NCBI GenBank assembly: GCA_025766275.1
Contig: JAFKAC010000058.1
Coordinates: 62,001-126,000 of the forward strand
From: Lactarius indigo
Lineage: Eukaryota; Basidiomycota; Agaricomycetes; Russulales; Russulaceae
Reading direction: 5' to 3'
Length of the DNA stretch: 64,000 bases
Part shown: positions 36,281 to 49,830 of the stretch, piece after piece
Position numbering within the stretch: the stretch's first letter is position 1
Layout: the number at the start of each line of letters is the position of its first letter
Notes under the pieces: model-generated
What the model saw: the letters and a program-made list of their open reading frames with translations, nothing else
The model's database searches: none
Told to the model about the DNA's origin: nothing
Program-made: the position numbers and the translations under genes

Positions 36281-39045
36281 ATGTCCCGGGTTCCTCACGA
36301 GGCCAGAAACGTACCCAACACAGGATTTGATGAAGGTACCCGTTCTCCCACATGACTCTATCCTCGCAATTCTCACCAAGGTTCTCACATCACTGCCGTC
36401 AAATAGGTGACTACCGGTACCAACCTCCGTCGGCACAGAATCAAGCATCGCATGATGTATCTAATTTCGTCGATGGTTCTGGGCCTATATTCTCGATGTA
36501 CATGGAAATGGCGACGGAAGAGGACAAGAAGATGGCCGAGAACTGGAAAGCGGATGCAGACGGCATCCTCATATTTGTGCGTCTCTGCCTTTTAATCTGG
36601 TGCTTCGTACTGACCCAAATCTCATAGACCGGTTTATTCTCTGCTGCTGTCGCATCCTTGATCTCAGTAACCATTCAGGATATTCGACCGAACCCACAGG
36701 ACACCTCCAATTTCTACCTCGCAAATATCTACCAGACTACTGTCAACCCCAATATTTCGACTTCCCTCCCCACTTCCCCACCCCCGTTCTCTCCGCCAAA
36801 CTACGCAGTTTGGGTGAACTCACTTTGGTTCATGAGCTTGGTGATCAGTCTTACCTGTGCCCTGCTCGCGACGTTGCTGCAGCAATGGGCACGAAGATAT
36901 CTCAAGGCCACTCAGACGCGTTACAGTCCACACAAGCGAGCACGAATTCGTGCGTTCTTTGCCGAGGGAGTTGAGAAGTGTCTCCTCCCATGGGTGGTCG
37001 AAACATTACCAGCTCTACTCCACATTTCCCTTTTCCTGTTCTTCGCTGGCCTGGTTGTGTTCCTATCCAACGTTTATATCACAATTTTCAAGTTGGTGTT
37101 GTCATGGGTCGGCCTTTGCACGGCTGTGTACGGATGCATCACATTGATGCCAATCTTTCGTCGCGATAGCCCATACTACACATCACTTTCATCCTCTGCG
37201 TGGTTCATTGTTTGCGTGATAGTAACTGTCACCCTTCAAATTTGTTATGGGATCTATAAGTTGGTTTGGGATTGCCGTCTGGTCGTTTCGGAACTCAGGA
37301 ACCCTTTGGTTGTAGAAGGCATCCAGGAGATAGCCGAGGAAACTGCTCTGAGGTCCCGACCAGAACTAGACGCCCGCACCTTGATGTGGACGTTTGACAG
37401 TTTGGACGAAGATCACGAACTGGAGCGCTTCTTTTCCGGCTTACCCGGCATCCGCAGCTCCAAGGTGGTCGACGATCCTCTGCTCAGTCTCCCCGAAGAG
37501 GACAAAGACAAGCTTTCTTATACATTGATAGGATTCTTTCGCCGCACTTTCTCATCCGATTTGCTTCCCGAGCCTGTCAAAAACCGCCGGGCCATCATCT
37601 GCGCGAAAGCCCTTGATCCACTGCAATTTCCCTATGCATTCTGGGAAATCCTCCGCATAGTCATTTCCTCGGATCAACTTAGGGGACTGCAAACCACCGA
37701 ATTCATCCGTGTCATGCGAGGTTGGTGCAGTAGTGGAGATCAACAAGTTGCATTACTTGGAGAGGCCATGTTCACCTGTGTTATTGCACGAGCGCAGCGC
37801 CGCAACGACTCTTCGCTTATTTCGGCCCCCAATAAACTGGGAATCCCAGAAGCTGACCTTCGACGCTACGCCACAGATTGCAACTTGTCATTTACGAGCT
37901 TGATTCACATCATTCACCACCAATTTAGCTGGTTCGGGAAATCGTCCTGGAGAGATGATTTGTTCTCGGATGTTCTAATGGCGGCTTCGGAATTTGATCT
38001 GCAAGATGCGTCACCCGATCTGCAGCACGAGTTCTGTGCACTCTGGAATCAAATCGTTCTCAAAGCGCAGAATAACGGCAATCGACGGATGGCAATATTG
38101 ATCCTCAGCCCGATTCGGAAGGTCTACATCGCTCTTCATGAAGGTACCGATGCTGCCCCAACACAATTCTCCGCCTCCACCCCTGTTTGGGATGAAGTTC
38201 TGTGGGACCCAAGTTCGTATCCACGTTGCAACGTTGTTAGCCATATTCACGACTCTGCTTCGACAACCTCAGCTCACTCTGTCCTGCACGGTAATGACGC
38301 GCCGCTCCCTGCTCTCCTTACCAGTCACGATGTGCCTTCCTCGTCTGTACCTGCCCCACCTCACATTGTCGAAAGCCTCACGGATATACCGCTTGACGAC
38401 TTTCACCCCCGGACCGCTCATCAGACGACCACAGAAAGCCTCTCATTTCCTGTTACCTCACCAGATCCGGCGACCGCTGATGCGATCATCACCTCTGGTG
38501 GAACAGTACCCCACCCCACTTCTGCGACCTCAACATCCGCCCCTCCTCTTTCGTCTACCTCGCCACCCGCTGCCGCTACCCTCCAGCACAACGCAGACCT
38601 CATGGTACCTTCTGATCCACCAAACCACCTTTCAGCTTATCCAATTCTGGACAATACACTTCCGACAGGTTTGTCACTATCTTCACACTTACCCATGGCT
38701 CGATCTGACCGCTCGCTTTCTAACACAGAAGTTCATCGTCCGGAAATAATCCCTACTACTCCCAGCGCTTCGACAGAGCCAGCCTGTGCACCTGATCTGT
38801 GTGCCACTGTCGAGGACGACGGTAGCCCGGAGCTTGGTCCACGCATGAAAGTGACACTTGACCCCCCTTCCGCGATTCACGCAATTCACGCAAACACTCT
38901 GGCCACCCCACATCCTCCACAGCACCCCTCGCCAGTCACAGACATGTACCCGACCATTGCGAGCCCATCACCGCGTGAACCAAATGCTGAGCGTACAGGA
39001 GATCACCCACCACAGCTCTTGCATTGCCCGTATGATATAGTTTAA
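36281..39045 (+). CDS. DUF6535 family membrane protein, copy G
   Basis: Exons 36281-36335, 36407-36576, 36628-38668 and 38729-39045 give 860 aa. The N-terminal membrane domain is almost the same as in copies B and J (EKCLLPWVVETLPALLHIS around helix 3). The variable segment (37201-37332, 44 residues) differs except for its end (LRNPLVVEG, compared with RNPLVVED in B). The cytosolic block reads LMWTFDSLDEDHELERFF. The tail is Ser/Thr/Pro-rich and ends YDIV. The 60-nt last intron is open in frame. Upstream lies the type I block, divergent from eIF3m fragment e9. Function unknown. Confidence 0.88.
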
Positions 39046-39229
39046 CACCCCCCGGTCTCTTAGATGCGAATGTATGATATATTCTTGTTGGACTCCCGAT
39101 ATCGTCATTATGGATATTATTCGATACTTTTTACTTTTTCTCGTCTTGTGTATATGCCGTCTCTATTACATGGTACAAATACCGTGGCGAAATGTGTACG
39201 CTTGGTAGAATGGCGAGCTTTGACCGAGG

Positions 39230-39775
39230 AGTCTCAGCGATCCCCTTGATTGGGCCGATGAGTGTACCTGGCAGAGACGTGGGGGCCTGCGTGCACGTAG
39301 CCTATGCTTGTGCAGTGAGGACCGCATCAAGCTTTAAAAGCGCATCGATGCTGAAGATGGTCGAATAGGACAAGGCAGTGGCTACCATATCACACAAACT
39401 AACTGTTACCTGCGATGGGGGGTCTAGCGTGCGGACGTGTGTGAGCTTGTAATAGTATGCCGTATCTCTTCCCGGAGAGTAAGGCGGTGAATCGAAGAGG
39501 CAGACGGTGGATATGACTATCCCGCTTTGGAAATGACGTTGACAACGTTCTCCAAAAAAGCGCTCTTCTCTGAAAGCGTAATCATCCTGTCTTTCAGCCA
39601 CTTCTCGACGTCGCAGCGGGAGGCCCGCTGCACGGACAACTCGCCAATGTGCTCATAGCGAGGAGCACGTCATTCCGGCCAATGACTCATAAACAGAAGA
39701 AGAAGGACAGATTGTTGTAGGAGGTGGAAGTGGGTTGAAGAAGCTCGTAAAGCTTTAGTGGACAAGAAATGAGGG
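39230..39775 (-). pseudogene. eIF3m-like PCI fragment (e10)
   Basis: Leftward from 39640: RCDVEKWLKDRMITLSE-like, AFLENVVNVISK-like, then an open frame with AYYYKLTHVRTLDPPSQ, VSLCDMVATALSYSTIF and ALLKLDAVLTAQA. This is a good match to the central helices of the family. 5' exons and the second half of PCI are missing. Near-identical partner at 57400-57960. Confidence 0.75.
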
Positions 39776-39899
39776 CAAGAGGACGGCATAGCGAGAGGGA
39801 AATGCAGGCGCAGCAAGTTATTTACGGGCTCTGCGGTTGGGGAGTGACGGGTCAATGATATACCTTTTTGTTTCAGCTGCAGGCTTTATAGGTAAGCGT

Positions 39900-41180
39900 A
39901 CAAAATGTCGAATAATTTTATTTGATCATTGTTGCGAACCAGTAGTGAGACGGGGCGGTCGAGACAGCGTTGGTATACCGTGGTGAGAACTCTCACCCAA
40001 CTCTTGACACACCCCGTACGACAGATAAGATCTCTCTTCGCCCCACAACAACTTTACTTAGAGGTGCCCACGACCATAAGCGTCTATCGCATCAATTGGA
40101 CATAAGGTAACTTACACGCACGCAAGGGTACACGAACGAGATGCACCCCGTGAGCTCGGCGGTCTGTGTTTTTCTCTAAATTAGATGCGAAAAACAATTG
40201 AATGCCTACATACATTGTCTTTTAAAGTATTCTCCATGAATAATAAGGTAGCGTGGGCTCTTTCTGGTCGCTTTCGCAGATGTGTAGAGGTGTAGACTAA
40301 ATGGTCTGCGCTAAGAAAACTAACACAAGAGAACCAAACAACATTAATATCGACTCGCGTCATTTAAGCCAAGTCACCCCGATGCCATCGTGTCTGGTGT
40401 CTGAGCTTTCATACGGAAACTAAATTGGAGGTCCAAGGGGATCCTCTTCTCAAAAGTAACTTCTATGAATGCGCAGACTTTCAAGTTACCGAGCCGCGGA
40501 ACGTGACAGTCTTGGGTTCCTGTCCACTTTTGCTACCTTCGCAGCTTGATTGTAGAGGACACAATTCGACTTCGCAGGATAACTCTGCGTTCTCTTTCAC
40601 CAACATCCACTGGATTCTCTCGCCGCGCATGTCTATTCGGAAAATGTGTGCTGGATATCGACCACTGGCGTTCAGTGTTTGCGCTAGACCCCTTACGGCT
40701 ACGCCCCGCAGACCATCTTTTCGCCTGATTCTAAGCGTGAGCGATAAGCTCCCAAACAGAGTCTGTAAGAGACTCGGCCACGACCACTTACGACGGCATC
40801 TAAAACTAATCATTGACCCCATGATATACGAAGTTTTAGGCGACTCTCCAACCCAACTCACTTGTTTTTCAGCTTCGCAAAGCACCCGAAGCACCCCTGC
40901 CGATTTCTCATAATAGGTGACGCTATGTCCTTCATGAGGGAAAGTCGACATGTGGAAGTGCCTTATGAGGACCCGCCCATCTATGTCCGCCATCGCTTAA
41001 TAAAGACCAGACTTCGGAATCTGCAATATTGCATCGCCGCAGTGAGCTGGAGTGCCTCGTCAGTGACCCTTCCGTCTGACAATTGCGTTGGTAGGAAGAA
41101 AGGAAGGCGGGTTTGGCTGCGAGAAGTCAGGAGTGCAGTGTTAAAGAGTGCGAGACGATCGCCGCCGCAAAGGTCGAACG
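39900..41180 (-). other. Conserved minus-strand block X, copy 2
   Basis: Closely matches 58010-59400 and, in its right part, 3240-3880 and 52740-53520. The minus strand carries VTDEALQLTAAMQY near 41080 and a 170-codon frame (40993-40481); the plus strand is also open over 40425-40913. No family recognised and neither frame is conserved through all copies, so coding is doubtful. Confidence 0.4.
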
Positions 41181-41189
41181 AGGAGTTGA

Positions 41190-42020
41190 ACCGAATGTAT
41201 GCGCAGCGGTGCGGAACCTCTAACGGTCTTAGCGAGCTTGTCGGTTAACAAGCCAACGCGGAACCGCATTACTTATGATAACTTCAACGTATGGTTATTA
41301 CCAAAGAGAAAAGGAGGGCATTCGGGAGATCACTGTCATGGCCTAGAGCTTGGCTTGGGTTGCATGCACCTGCAGCGCGGCGGCTACTTGCACGTAGGTT
41401 CTGGTTGGTGCTCTGGAATCTGTGGCCGGCGAGAATAAATAGACGCACTTTGCGCTCGAGCTGAGCGGCATCCAGAACTGCATTTACTTAATGTATTTTT
41501 GTGCTGTCGTCAGGGCCGGGAGTCGAACAGAGACAGATTCTCGGGATACTACGTACCGTGCTCCCCGACGGTGTCTACGTCTATGTGCTGCCAGGCGTAC
41601 AGCTTGCCAAGCTCTCCACTTGAAAATATCCAGAGTACAAACAGAGAGTGCGGTTACGCAGCGAAGGCAGCATCGAGCTAGAAGAGCAGGCCGAAATCGA
41701 GGATGGTCCGGTCGGATAGGACCGTGGCGATCGCGTCAATCACGGCGAGTTATGCCGCTTGCGGTGCGGTCTCTGCACAGAGATCGGGCGTCAGTTTGTG
41801 AAGCAGTCAGAGAGGCAGAGACCGTACAGCTGCCCCGCTTCGGAAAACGCGTCGACAAGGCGCTCTTCTCCGGGGAGTGAACGTTGAACTCCCAAATGAG
41901 CCACTTCTCGACATCAATACAGGAGACCTGCAGCACGTGCAGCTTCGTTTGTGCTGGCGAGATCTATGGGAACGTTAGAGACCGGAAGACGGAGGGCAGA
42001 TTGTCGTGGGAGTGGATCGG
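41190..42020 (-). pseudogene. eIF3m-like PCI pseudogene (e11)
   Basis: Leftward from 41960: LHVLQVSCIDVEKWLIWEF, SPEKSALS, then IDAIATVLSDRTILDFGLLF followed by a stop codon inside the LDA motif. Next come SLFVLWIFSSGELGKLYAWQ and HIDVDTVGEHG with a donor-like GTACGTAG (about 41560). An exon equivalent to LDAAQLERKVRLFILA follows in a shifted frame, then VQVAAALQVHATQ. Most eIF3m exons are present in order, but at least three lesions are visible. It is divergent to DUF6535 remnant H. CACGTG at 42064-42069 lies in the spacer. Confidence 0.78.
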
Positions 42021-42123
42021 GCAAGCTTCGGTTGTGTTGTTTGCGGACCTACGGTTACGCGGTCACGTGCGTCTCGTCTGATCGTGAGCGAGGCACTCTC
42101 AACGACGGCTAGTACCATAAACT

Positions 42124-42973
42124 TCATTGTCCCGGGCACCTCGCCAAGATGACGACTCAACCAAGCCAGGTATTGACCCGAGATCAGGTACTTTTCTCCC
42201 TCTTGGCTTTATCCCCGTCACTCACGCAGATGACTGCCAGTACTACCCACCTCAGTCCGAGTCAGCGCAGAATTAAGCATCCCAGGGCGTGTCTAACTTC
42301 ATTAATGGCTCCTGGCCTATTTTTTCGATATATTTATAAATAGTTTTGGAAGAAGACAAGAAGATGACTGAAGGATGAAAAGCGGATGCTGATTTGATTC
42401 TTATACCTCCGCAACGACGATCCCCTCTACCCTGGAACCTTCGGTATCTACCCCACCTCCATCTTATCTGCCTCGAGTTTTCCACCTGGTGCAGCTTCCT
42501 TTCAGAACATCACCGACTGTTATCCTACTTTGGATGTTCTAGACGTTCCATTGCTACTATCTCCCGCCCTAGTTCTCGAAAGTATTCTCCCCACGGGTCT
42601 GCTATCGTCTCTAGACTCTCCCGCGACTAGATCTGACCGCAGGTTTTCTTTTCCAGGATCACATTCGTCGCTGCTGGCTCCTGCCGCTCCCGGACCACCT
42701 CGTCTACGGCTGGTTATTGCACCCGATCCTGGTGCTGCTACAGAGGGCGAGGGTAGCATGGAGGTTGCATTGCGCAAGGAAAGCAACTCCCTTGGTCCCC
42801 CTTTGGCGATTCAGGAAAATATTATGGCTACCTCGGATCTTCCCTCACAGCTGCCGCCATCGCCGTCAGTGACTGACGTAGCCATTGCAGGTCCTTCACG
42901 GTGCTCTCTTGGAACAGAGCATACCGGAGATCGTCCTCTGTACCCTTTGCATAGCCAGTATGATATTGTGTAA
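42124..42973 (+). pseudogene. DUF6535 family, remnant H (internally deleted)
   Basis: The exon 1 region has TTGTCCCGGG where paralogs have ATGTCCCGGG, so the start is lost. Exon 2 (from about 42232) keeps SNFINGSWPIFS-like sequence but has an in-frame TAA and TAG near 42270-42345. At about 42400 it jumps straight to the Ser/Thr/Pro tail, deleting all helices and the cytosolic domain. The last exon is open to the YDIV ending at 42973. Confidence 0.8.
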
Positions 42974-44250
42974 AGTACCCCGGTATTCGAATGCCAGTGC
43001 GTGTTTTCGTCGTGTATAATCGTAGCTTGAAATTTTCTGATGTATGACTCCACACTTCACATATTCACAAGACATGGATAGTGCGAGAAAACGTGTAACC
43101 ATGAGTGATATAGGGAATACAAGGACATACTGCGACTAGGACAGATGCTACTGAGCGAACCAATACGATACTCGGAGAACACATGTGGTGATTGGAGACC
43201 TGCGTACTTGCATCGTCGTCCTTGCTCCATGGTTGCGGATGTCAGAACGGCAGGAAGCAGTAACGTTCGGAGGGGCCGATGTGCAAAGTCAAGGGAACTG
43301 GCAGTCGGCGCGTGGTCAGATGAACGTGGGGGGATGGGAGACAGTTCTCGTGGTGTCTAGAAGAAGAGGGGAGAGGGACTAGTGGAGTAGAGTTGGAAAT
43401 CTAAGCTCGGTATGTGGGGAGTTGCTGCCTCTTCCATGCTTGATGCCTTCTCCCCAAATACACATCGGCACCCACCGGCGCGTGGGCAGGTTATATATCA
43501 TGCACCAACACTTGTGCGTGTTCATGCCATATACCGTGGACCAAAACCGCAGGCCCAGAATTGAGGGTGCAGGGGAAACGCATGTGGACTCAACCCCTGT
43601 GCGAAACGAATCCATGTCCTTGTATCAAAATCAAATTCGGTTCAACTGCGCATGTGGCACGAGCTGGAGTGCACAGTGAAGTAGGAAAGCGCACGTGTGC
43701 ATGCGGCGGGGGGGGGGATCGTTGAAGTGCGCGCTGTGATAAAAGCGGGGTACGAGATGGTGTGAATCCCGGTACTCGTGATATGACTAATGAGTAGATG
43801 GGAGAGGACTTTGGTTGAGGGAGGGTTATGAATGGTGTAGAAATCATACGTACGTGACCGATGTGACCGAGTCGTGCAGCGAAGGGTCCAGCACCTCGGA
43901 TGGGTCACAAGAGTGAGGGTATGACTCGGATACACATGTGCATCTGCATGCTTGGTTGGAACTGTGGGGGTTCATCAACAATCCCATATGTAGAGAACAG
44001 AGACCGTATTAAGAATGAGGGATGAGAGGACCGCACGGGACAATTGTCCGAGCACAGTGTATGCGAGGGAAGACTTTGTTTCAAAACCCTCAAGAGGGAC
44101 TCAGCTGAAAAATGGCTGGCCCCAGCCAAGACGCGGTAGCCCTTCACATTCCCTGACCTTGACTCTTGAGCTTGAGCTTTTGTGGGGCCCCAGTACGATC
44201 CTACTTGGAAATAGTAGCAAAGCAAAGCCAGATACGTAGGGTTGTTGACG
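42974..44250. other. Region without recognisable gene
   Basis: Short overlapping frames only. 43860-43995 repeats the segment at 16790-16940. A run of ten G occurs near 43708. Some Cys/His-poor frames of 60-106 codons have no recognisable domain. Confidence 0.4.
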
Positions 44251-44643
44251 GAGGCGGAAAGCGTTCAGTTGTTCCCATTGGTGTGGATCCATGCAGCCAT
44301 CTGTAGGAATATGGTTACATCACCGAAACGATATTTCGTCCGAGAAATAAGGCCTTAATAAGGGATGATATGATATTCATCACATTGAGACAGTCACTCT
44401 TTAGTCTTCGTTCGCAGCGTGTTGACCTCCCTTGTTACCGCACAATGAAAAGACTTATGAAGTACGCAATACGAGAAATGAAGCCTATTTTGCAATGACA
44501 ACCAAGATGACAACCCGTTGAACATGCGGCGCTTCCGCTTCCGTCGGGCCTCGTGTTGTTGCCTCGTGGTGCCCAATACTAATGGAGGTCGCTCCAGCCG
44601 CAACACGTTCCACTCTCTTCAACCACTCACATCATAGTCTTCG
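44250..44643 (+). promoter_or_regulatory. Type II upstream block of copy I
   Basis: Diverged copy of 12560-12957, with CGATATTTCGTCC, ATACGAGAAATGAAGCC and a TCATAGTCTTCGATGC start context. Promoter role is inferred. Confidence 0.4.
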
Positions 44644-47439
44644 ATGCCCCAAGCTACTACTGCAATATTTGGTCCAGGTACTATTTTCCTGCCTGACTCT
44701 ATTCTCCCCGTTCTCATCTAGCCTGCCGCCAAAATAGATGACCAGCCCCAGTTGGGACAAAATCAAGCCTCGCACGGTGTATCTGATTTCGTCGATGGAT
44801 CCGGGGCTATTTTCTCCATGTATATGGAAATGGCGACGGAAGAGGACAAGACTATGGTCCAGAACTGGAAAGAGGATGCAGATGGGATCCTTGTATTTGT
44901 GCGTCTATCTATCTTATCATGGTTCACACTGACTCAACTGTCGCAGACCGGTTTATTCTCTGCTGCTGTCACATCATTGATCTCGGTGTCCATTCAAGAC
45001 ATTCGACCAAACCCACAGGACACCTCCAATTTCTACCTTGCGAATATCTACCAGACTGCCGCCAACCCCAATCTTTCAACTTCTCTCCCATCTTCCCCTC
45101 CCCTATTCTCCCCACCAAACTATGCAGTTTGGGTAAACTCACTTTGGTTCATGAGCTTAGTGATCAGTATTTCCTGTGCTCTACTCGCAACATTGCTACA
45201 GCAATGGGCACGAAGATATCTCAAAGCCTCTCAGTCACATCACGGCCTGAGTCCACACACGCGAGCACGGATCCGTTCGTTCTTTGCTGAAGGCGTTGAT
45301 AAGTTGCTCCTTCCACGGGTAGTTGAAATACTTCCTGCACTTCTCCACCTTTCCCTGTTCCTGTTCTTTGCTGGTCTGGTTGTGTTCCTTCATAACGTCA
45401 ACATGACAGCTTTCAAATTTGTGTTGTCATGGGTCAGATTTTGCACGGCTCTGTACGGATGCATCACATTCATGCCCGCCATTCATCTTGATAGCCCATA
45501 CTATACATCTCTTTCATTGCTGGTGTGGTACATTGTTTTTGGGATACAATATGTTGTCTTTCGTGTTTGTCGGCCATCCTATATGTTAGTTGGCATTTTT
45601 CATATTCGCATTAAGGACGATTATCCCCTCGATGATCCCCCACACTCTACCACTCACTTCCAGGGGTTCAAGAACAACTATCACCAAAGCTTCTCACAGG
45701 GCATGCAGTGGACAGCCGAGGGAGTTGCTCTGGAACTCGCAGAAGAGACCGATCCTTGCACCTTCATGTGGACGTTGAACCGTTTGGACGAAGATCGCGA
45801 ACTAGAGCGCTTCTTTTTGGGCTTACCCGGCTTCTGCCGGTCCAAGGAGGTTGACGATCCTCTGCGCAGTCTCACCGAAGAGGACAAAAAGAAGCTTTTT
45901 GAAACATTGTCATATTTTATTCATGACACATACTTCTCCGATTTGCTTCCTGAACCCATCAAAACCCAGAGAGCCATCATTTGCGCGAAGGCCCTCGATT
46001 CGGTCGAGTCTCGTGAAGTTCCTGAAACATACAAATTTTTCCTCGATGACATTGTATTCGGACACCAATACGAAGGATTGCAAACTATTGAATTTGGTCG
46101 TATCATGAGAGGCTGGGGCAAAGGCTGGAGCTATGATGGAGACCAAGAGACCGCTTGGCTTGCACAGATCATGGTCTCCAATATTCTAGTGAGAGCGCAA
46201 CAGCGTGACGACTCTTGGTATAGACTTGCTTCTAGCGAACTGGGCGTACCCGAAATCGACCTTCGAGACTATGCTGTACATGGCGACAGCCTGGCACTTG
46301 CCATCTTGATTCATGTTGCTCGCCAGGGATTTAACATTTCTTTCTCAGAAAGACGTGGGCTGGGGCAAAGGGTCTTGGAAGTTCTAGAAGAAGCTTCGAA
46401 ATTCGATGTGCAAAATACGTCACTTGAACTGCAGCACAAGTTTTGTGCTCTCTGGAACCAAATTGTTCTTGAAGCACATACTCCGGGTGTCCACACTCCG
46501 AAGATCACGCGCGTTATCCTTGAAACAATTCAGAAGGTTTACGATACCCTTCATCAAGGTACTGACTCTTCCCAAACACGATTCTCTCCCTCCATTGGTG
46601 ATCAGGATGACATCCCGTTTGGGCCATTCTCGTATCCAGTGCACGACCTCCCTGGCCATATTCATCACAACTCTGCCTCCACCACCTTTTCTCGCGGCGC
46701 AGCGCTGGCCCCTGCTTCCCTTGTCAGTCCAGATGTGCCTTCCTCGCCCACGCCTGTCACGCTTCATGTCACTGAAGGCCCTATGGGTGTCCCACCACCT
46801 GACAACTTCCACTCCGCCCATCAGACTACCACTTCTGCTACTTCACAGGGCCCGGCCATCGCTTCTCTAATACAAGGCCACATGGACACCTTGACCCCCT
46901 TCTCCACCCAGGGAGCTTTGGTGTCCTCCGCCCCTGCCGCGATTGCCTCAACCCCCCCACCTGGTGTTGTCATTGTTCAGCGCGTTCCAGACCACCACAC
47001 TTCTTTGAACGTTTTAGACGTTCCGCCGCTACCTTCTTCCATTCAGGTTTCAGAAGACATGCCCCCTACAGGTCTGTAGCCGTTTTCGGCCTCTCTCATG
47101 ACTGGATCTGACCATAGGTCTTCGTTATAATTTCATTCAGCGCTGCTGGTTTCCGCATCTCTCAGTCCATCTCATCCGTGGCTGTCTCCTGCACCTGATC
47201 CAGGCGCTGTTGTTGAAGGGGAGGGAAGTGCGAAGGCCACATCGCAGAAGGAATGGGATGTCCTTCCTTTGGCGATTCAGGAAAATATTATGGCCACCCC
47301 AGATTTCCCACCACAGTCGTCGTCACCGCTGTCAATTACTGACGTAGCCATCGCAGGTCCTTCACGGCACCCCCTTGGTGCTGACCGTACAGGAGATCAC
47401 CCCGCGCACCCTTTAGATGGCCAGTATGATATTGTTTAA
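44644..47439 (+). CDS. DUF6535 family membrane protein, copy I
   Basis: Exons 44644-44677, 44738-44898, 44947-47071 and 47141-47439 give 872 aa, the longest and most diverged intact copy. Exon 1 is short (MPQATTAIFGP). The second intron is 48 nt and also open in frame. Helices 1-4 lie at residues about 66-245. The variable segment is the longest (45526-45714, 63 residues) and contains an acidic/Pro stretch DDYPLDDPPHS. The cytosolic block reads FMWTLNRLDEDRELERFF. The last intron (69 nt, GTCTGTAG...TTCATTCAG) must be spliced to reach YDIV; otherwise translation stops at 47079. The acceptor choice is inferred from frame and paralog alignment. Confidence 0.83.
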
Positions 47440-48509
47440 CGTGTCCCCCAATCTCCTAGATGTACACGTGCCATAGGGTATATATTTTTGCTCTCAATAT
47501 CTACTTTTTCCTCTTCTGTATATGTTGTTCTATCACGCTATAAAAACATCATGGCTTAAACCCGAGAAACGTGGGTAAATATGAGTGATGAATTTCGACC
47601 TTCCCCATGACGGGCTCCAGGCTGATGGGCGCATCTGCGGAAGCCTTTGCGTGCACCCGGGTGGAAATCTCTATGTTCTCAGCTTCGGTGGTTACTGCGA
47701 AAACCAGTTGCAGGGGTCTCTTATTGAAAGCAGCGTCGGGCATCTTGCAGAGTCGATACGATAGAGTCATTCCAAAATGAAGGGAAGGATGGTAGGACGA
47801 GGTATAGAGTACTCATGACACATTAATCAAAAGGTCAGTAAGTATAAGCAATTGTTTACATGGCATGTAGTCGAGAGAATGCTACTGCCGCTGACACCGA
47901 GAATGACATATCCTTGTGTCCGTTTGAGACCGACATGGGCACCCCACCACAGGACTGCTTTACTGCAGGCGCCAGATGAAGGTGAGGACATCGAGGATGC
48001 CACCCTGGGAGGCACTTGACCCCACTCTTACGTGTGCTTGTCCAGCGAGGACTGAGTTGAGTTTGAGGAGCGGGTCAAAGTCGAATATGGTCAGGTTGAA
48101 CAGGGCCGTGACGGTTGCGTCGGGAGTAGCAAGCTGCGTCTGCTTCGATATCACATAATGATCTACCATGATTTCCATAACTGATGGGCCAACCGACGGT
48201 GAGAGTCTTACATATGTCATGGGCCAGCCGATGTCGGCCGACGCAGGAGATTCCTCCAAAACTCATGGGCCAGCCGATGTCGGCTTGGAGACATTTACTC
48301 CGGAGTTGTGGTCCGAAGGAGTAGATATGGGAGTGCACAGGGATTTTCAGATATCTAGAAATCATTAGTGGAGAGATGGAACTGAAGGAAGCACTCCAAG
48401 ACCATATGTGTATAATGGAGTGGGGTGTATAAACATCTGCAGGTCCAAGGAAATTGCACATGTTCTGGAGGAGCACATCCAAGATTATATGGGTGTGCCA
48501 GAGGGTATA

Positions 48510-49830
48510 AACATGTATGGGTGTCCGAGATATCTCGGACATGCTTTGGACCAATATGTCTGAGATTACGTCCACATACTGGAGGGTATTAACATGTATG
48601 GGTGTCCGAGATATCTCGGACATGCTTTGGACCAATATGTCCGAGATGATGTCCACATACTGGAGGGTATTAACATGTATGGGTGTCCGAGATATCTCGG
48701 ACATGCTTTGGACCAATATGTCCGAGATTACATCCACATATTAGAAGGTATTAACATGTATGGGTGTCCAAAAAATCTTGGACATGCTTCGGACCAATAT
48801 GTCCGAGATTACATCCACATATTAGAGGGTATAAACATGTATGGGTGTCCAAAAAATCTCAGACATGCTTTGGACCAATATGTCCGAGATTACATCCACA
48901 TACTGGAGGGTATTAACATGTATGGGTGTCCGAGATATCTCGGACATGCTTTGGACCAATATGTCCAAGATTACGTCCACATACTGGAGGGTATTAACAT
49001 GTATGGGTGTCTGAGATATCTCGGACATGCTTTGGACCAATATGTCCGAGATTATGTCCATATACTGGAGGGTATAAACATTTATGGGTGTCTGAGATAT
49101 CTCGGACATGCTTTGGACCAATATGTCTGAGATTATGTGCACATACTGGAGGGTATTAACATGTATAGGTGTCCGAGATATCTCAGACATGCTTCAGACC
49201 AATATGTCCAAGATTATGTCCACATATTAGAGGGTACTAACATGTATGGGTGTCCAAAAAATCTCGGACATGCTTCGGACCAATAGGTCCGAGACTATAT
49301 AGGTGTACTGGAGGGTATAAACATGTATGGGTGTCCAAGATATCTCGGACATGCTTCGGACCAATATGTCCGAGATTACATCCACATATTAGAAGGTATT
49401 AACTTGTATGGGTGTCCAAAAAATCTCGGACATGCTTCGGACCAATATGTCCGAGATTACTAGTACATCCACATACTGGAGGGTATTAATATGTATGGGT
49501 GTCCAAGATATCTCGGACATGCTTCGGACCAATATGTCCGAGATTATGTCCACATATTAGAGGGTATTAACATGTATGGGTGTCCAAGATATCTCAGACA
49601 TGTTATGGACCAATAGGTCCGAGATTATATAGGTGTACTGGAGGGTATAAACATGTATGGATGTCCAAAAAATCTTGGACATGCTTCGGAGCAATATGTC
49701 CGAGATTATGTCCATATACTGGAAGGTATAAACATGTATGGGTGTTTGAGATATCTCAGACATGTTCCAGAGCAATATGTCTGAGATTATGTGGGTATAA
49801 CAGAGGGTATAAACATGTACAGGTGTCCAA
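48510..49830. repeat. Left arm: about 16 units of an 81-bp minisatellite
   Basis: The unit begins ATGTATGGGTGTCC and has a period of exactly 81 bp at 48594 and 48675. Most units hold the 20-bp palindrome TGTCCGAGATATCTCGGACA (or a one-base variant) followed by ATGCTTCGGACCAATATG and a second half-site TGTCCGAGATTA. Because 81 is divisible by 3 and the unit lacks stops, both strands are open for several units; this is not evidence for a gene. Confidence 0.92.

Noticed and set aside
40425..40913. 162-codon plus-strand frame in block X
   Set aside because: Paralogs at 3311, 52850 and 58823 keep only short different pieces of it and the minus strand is equally open.
43700..43722. G10 homopolymer as a regulatory or G-quadruplex site
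   Set aside because: Single run without further G-tracts nearby; likely chance or sequencing-prone tract.
48594..49130. 178-codon open frame of 27-residue repeats (MYGCPRYLGHALDQYV...)
   Set aside because: It arises because the satellite period is 81 bp without stops; the opposite strand is open as well and the array continues through stops. No signal for a gene.
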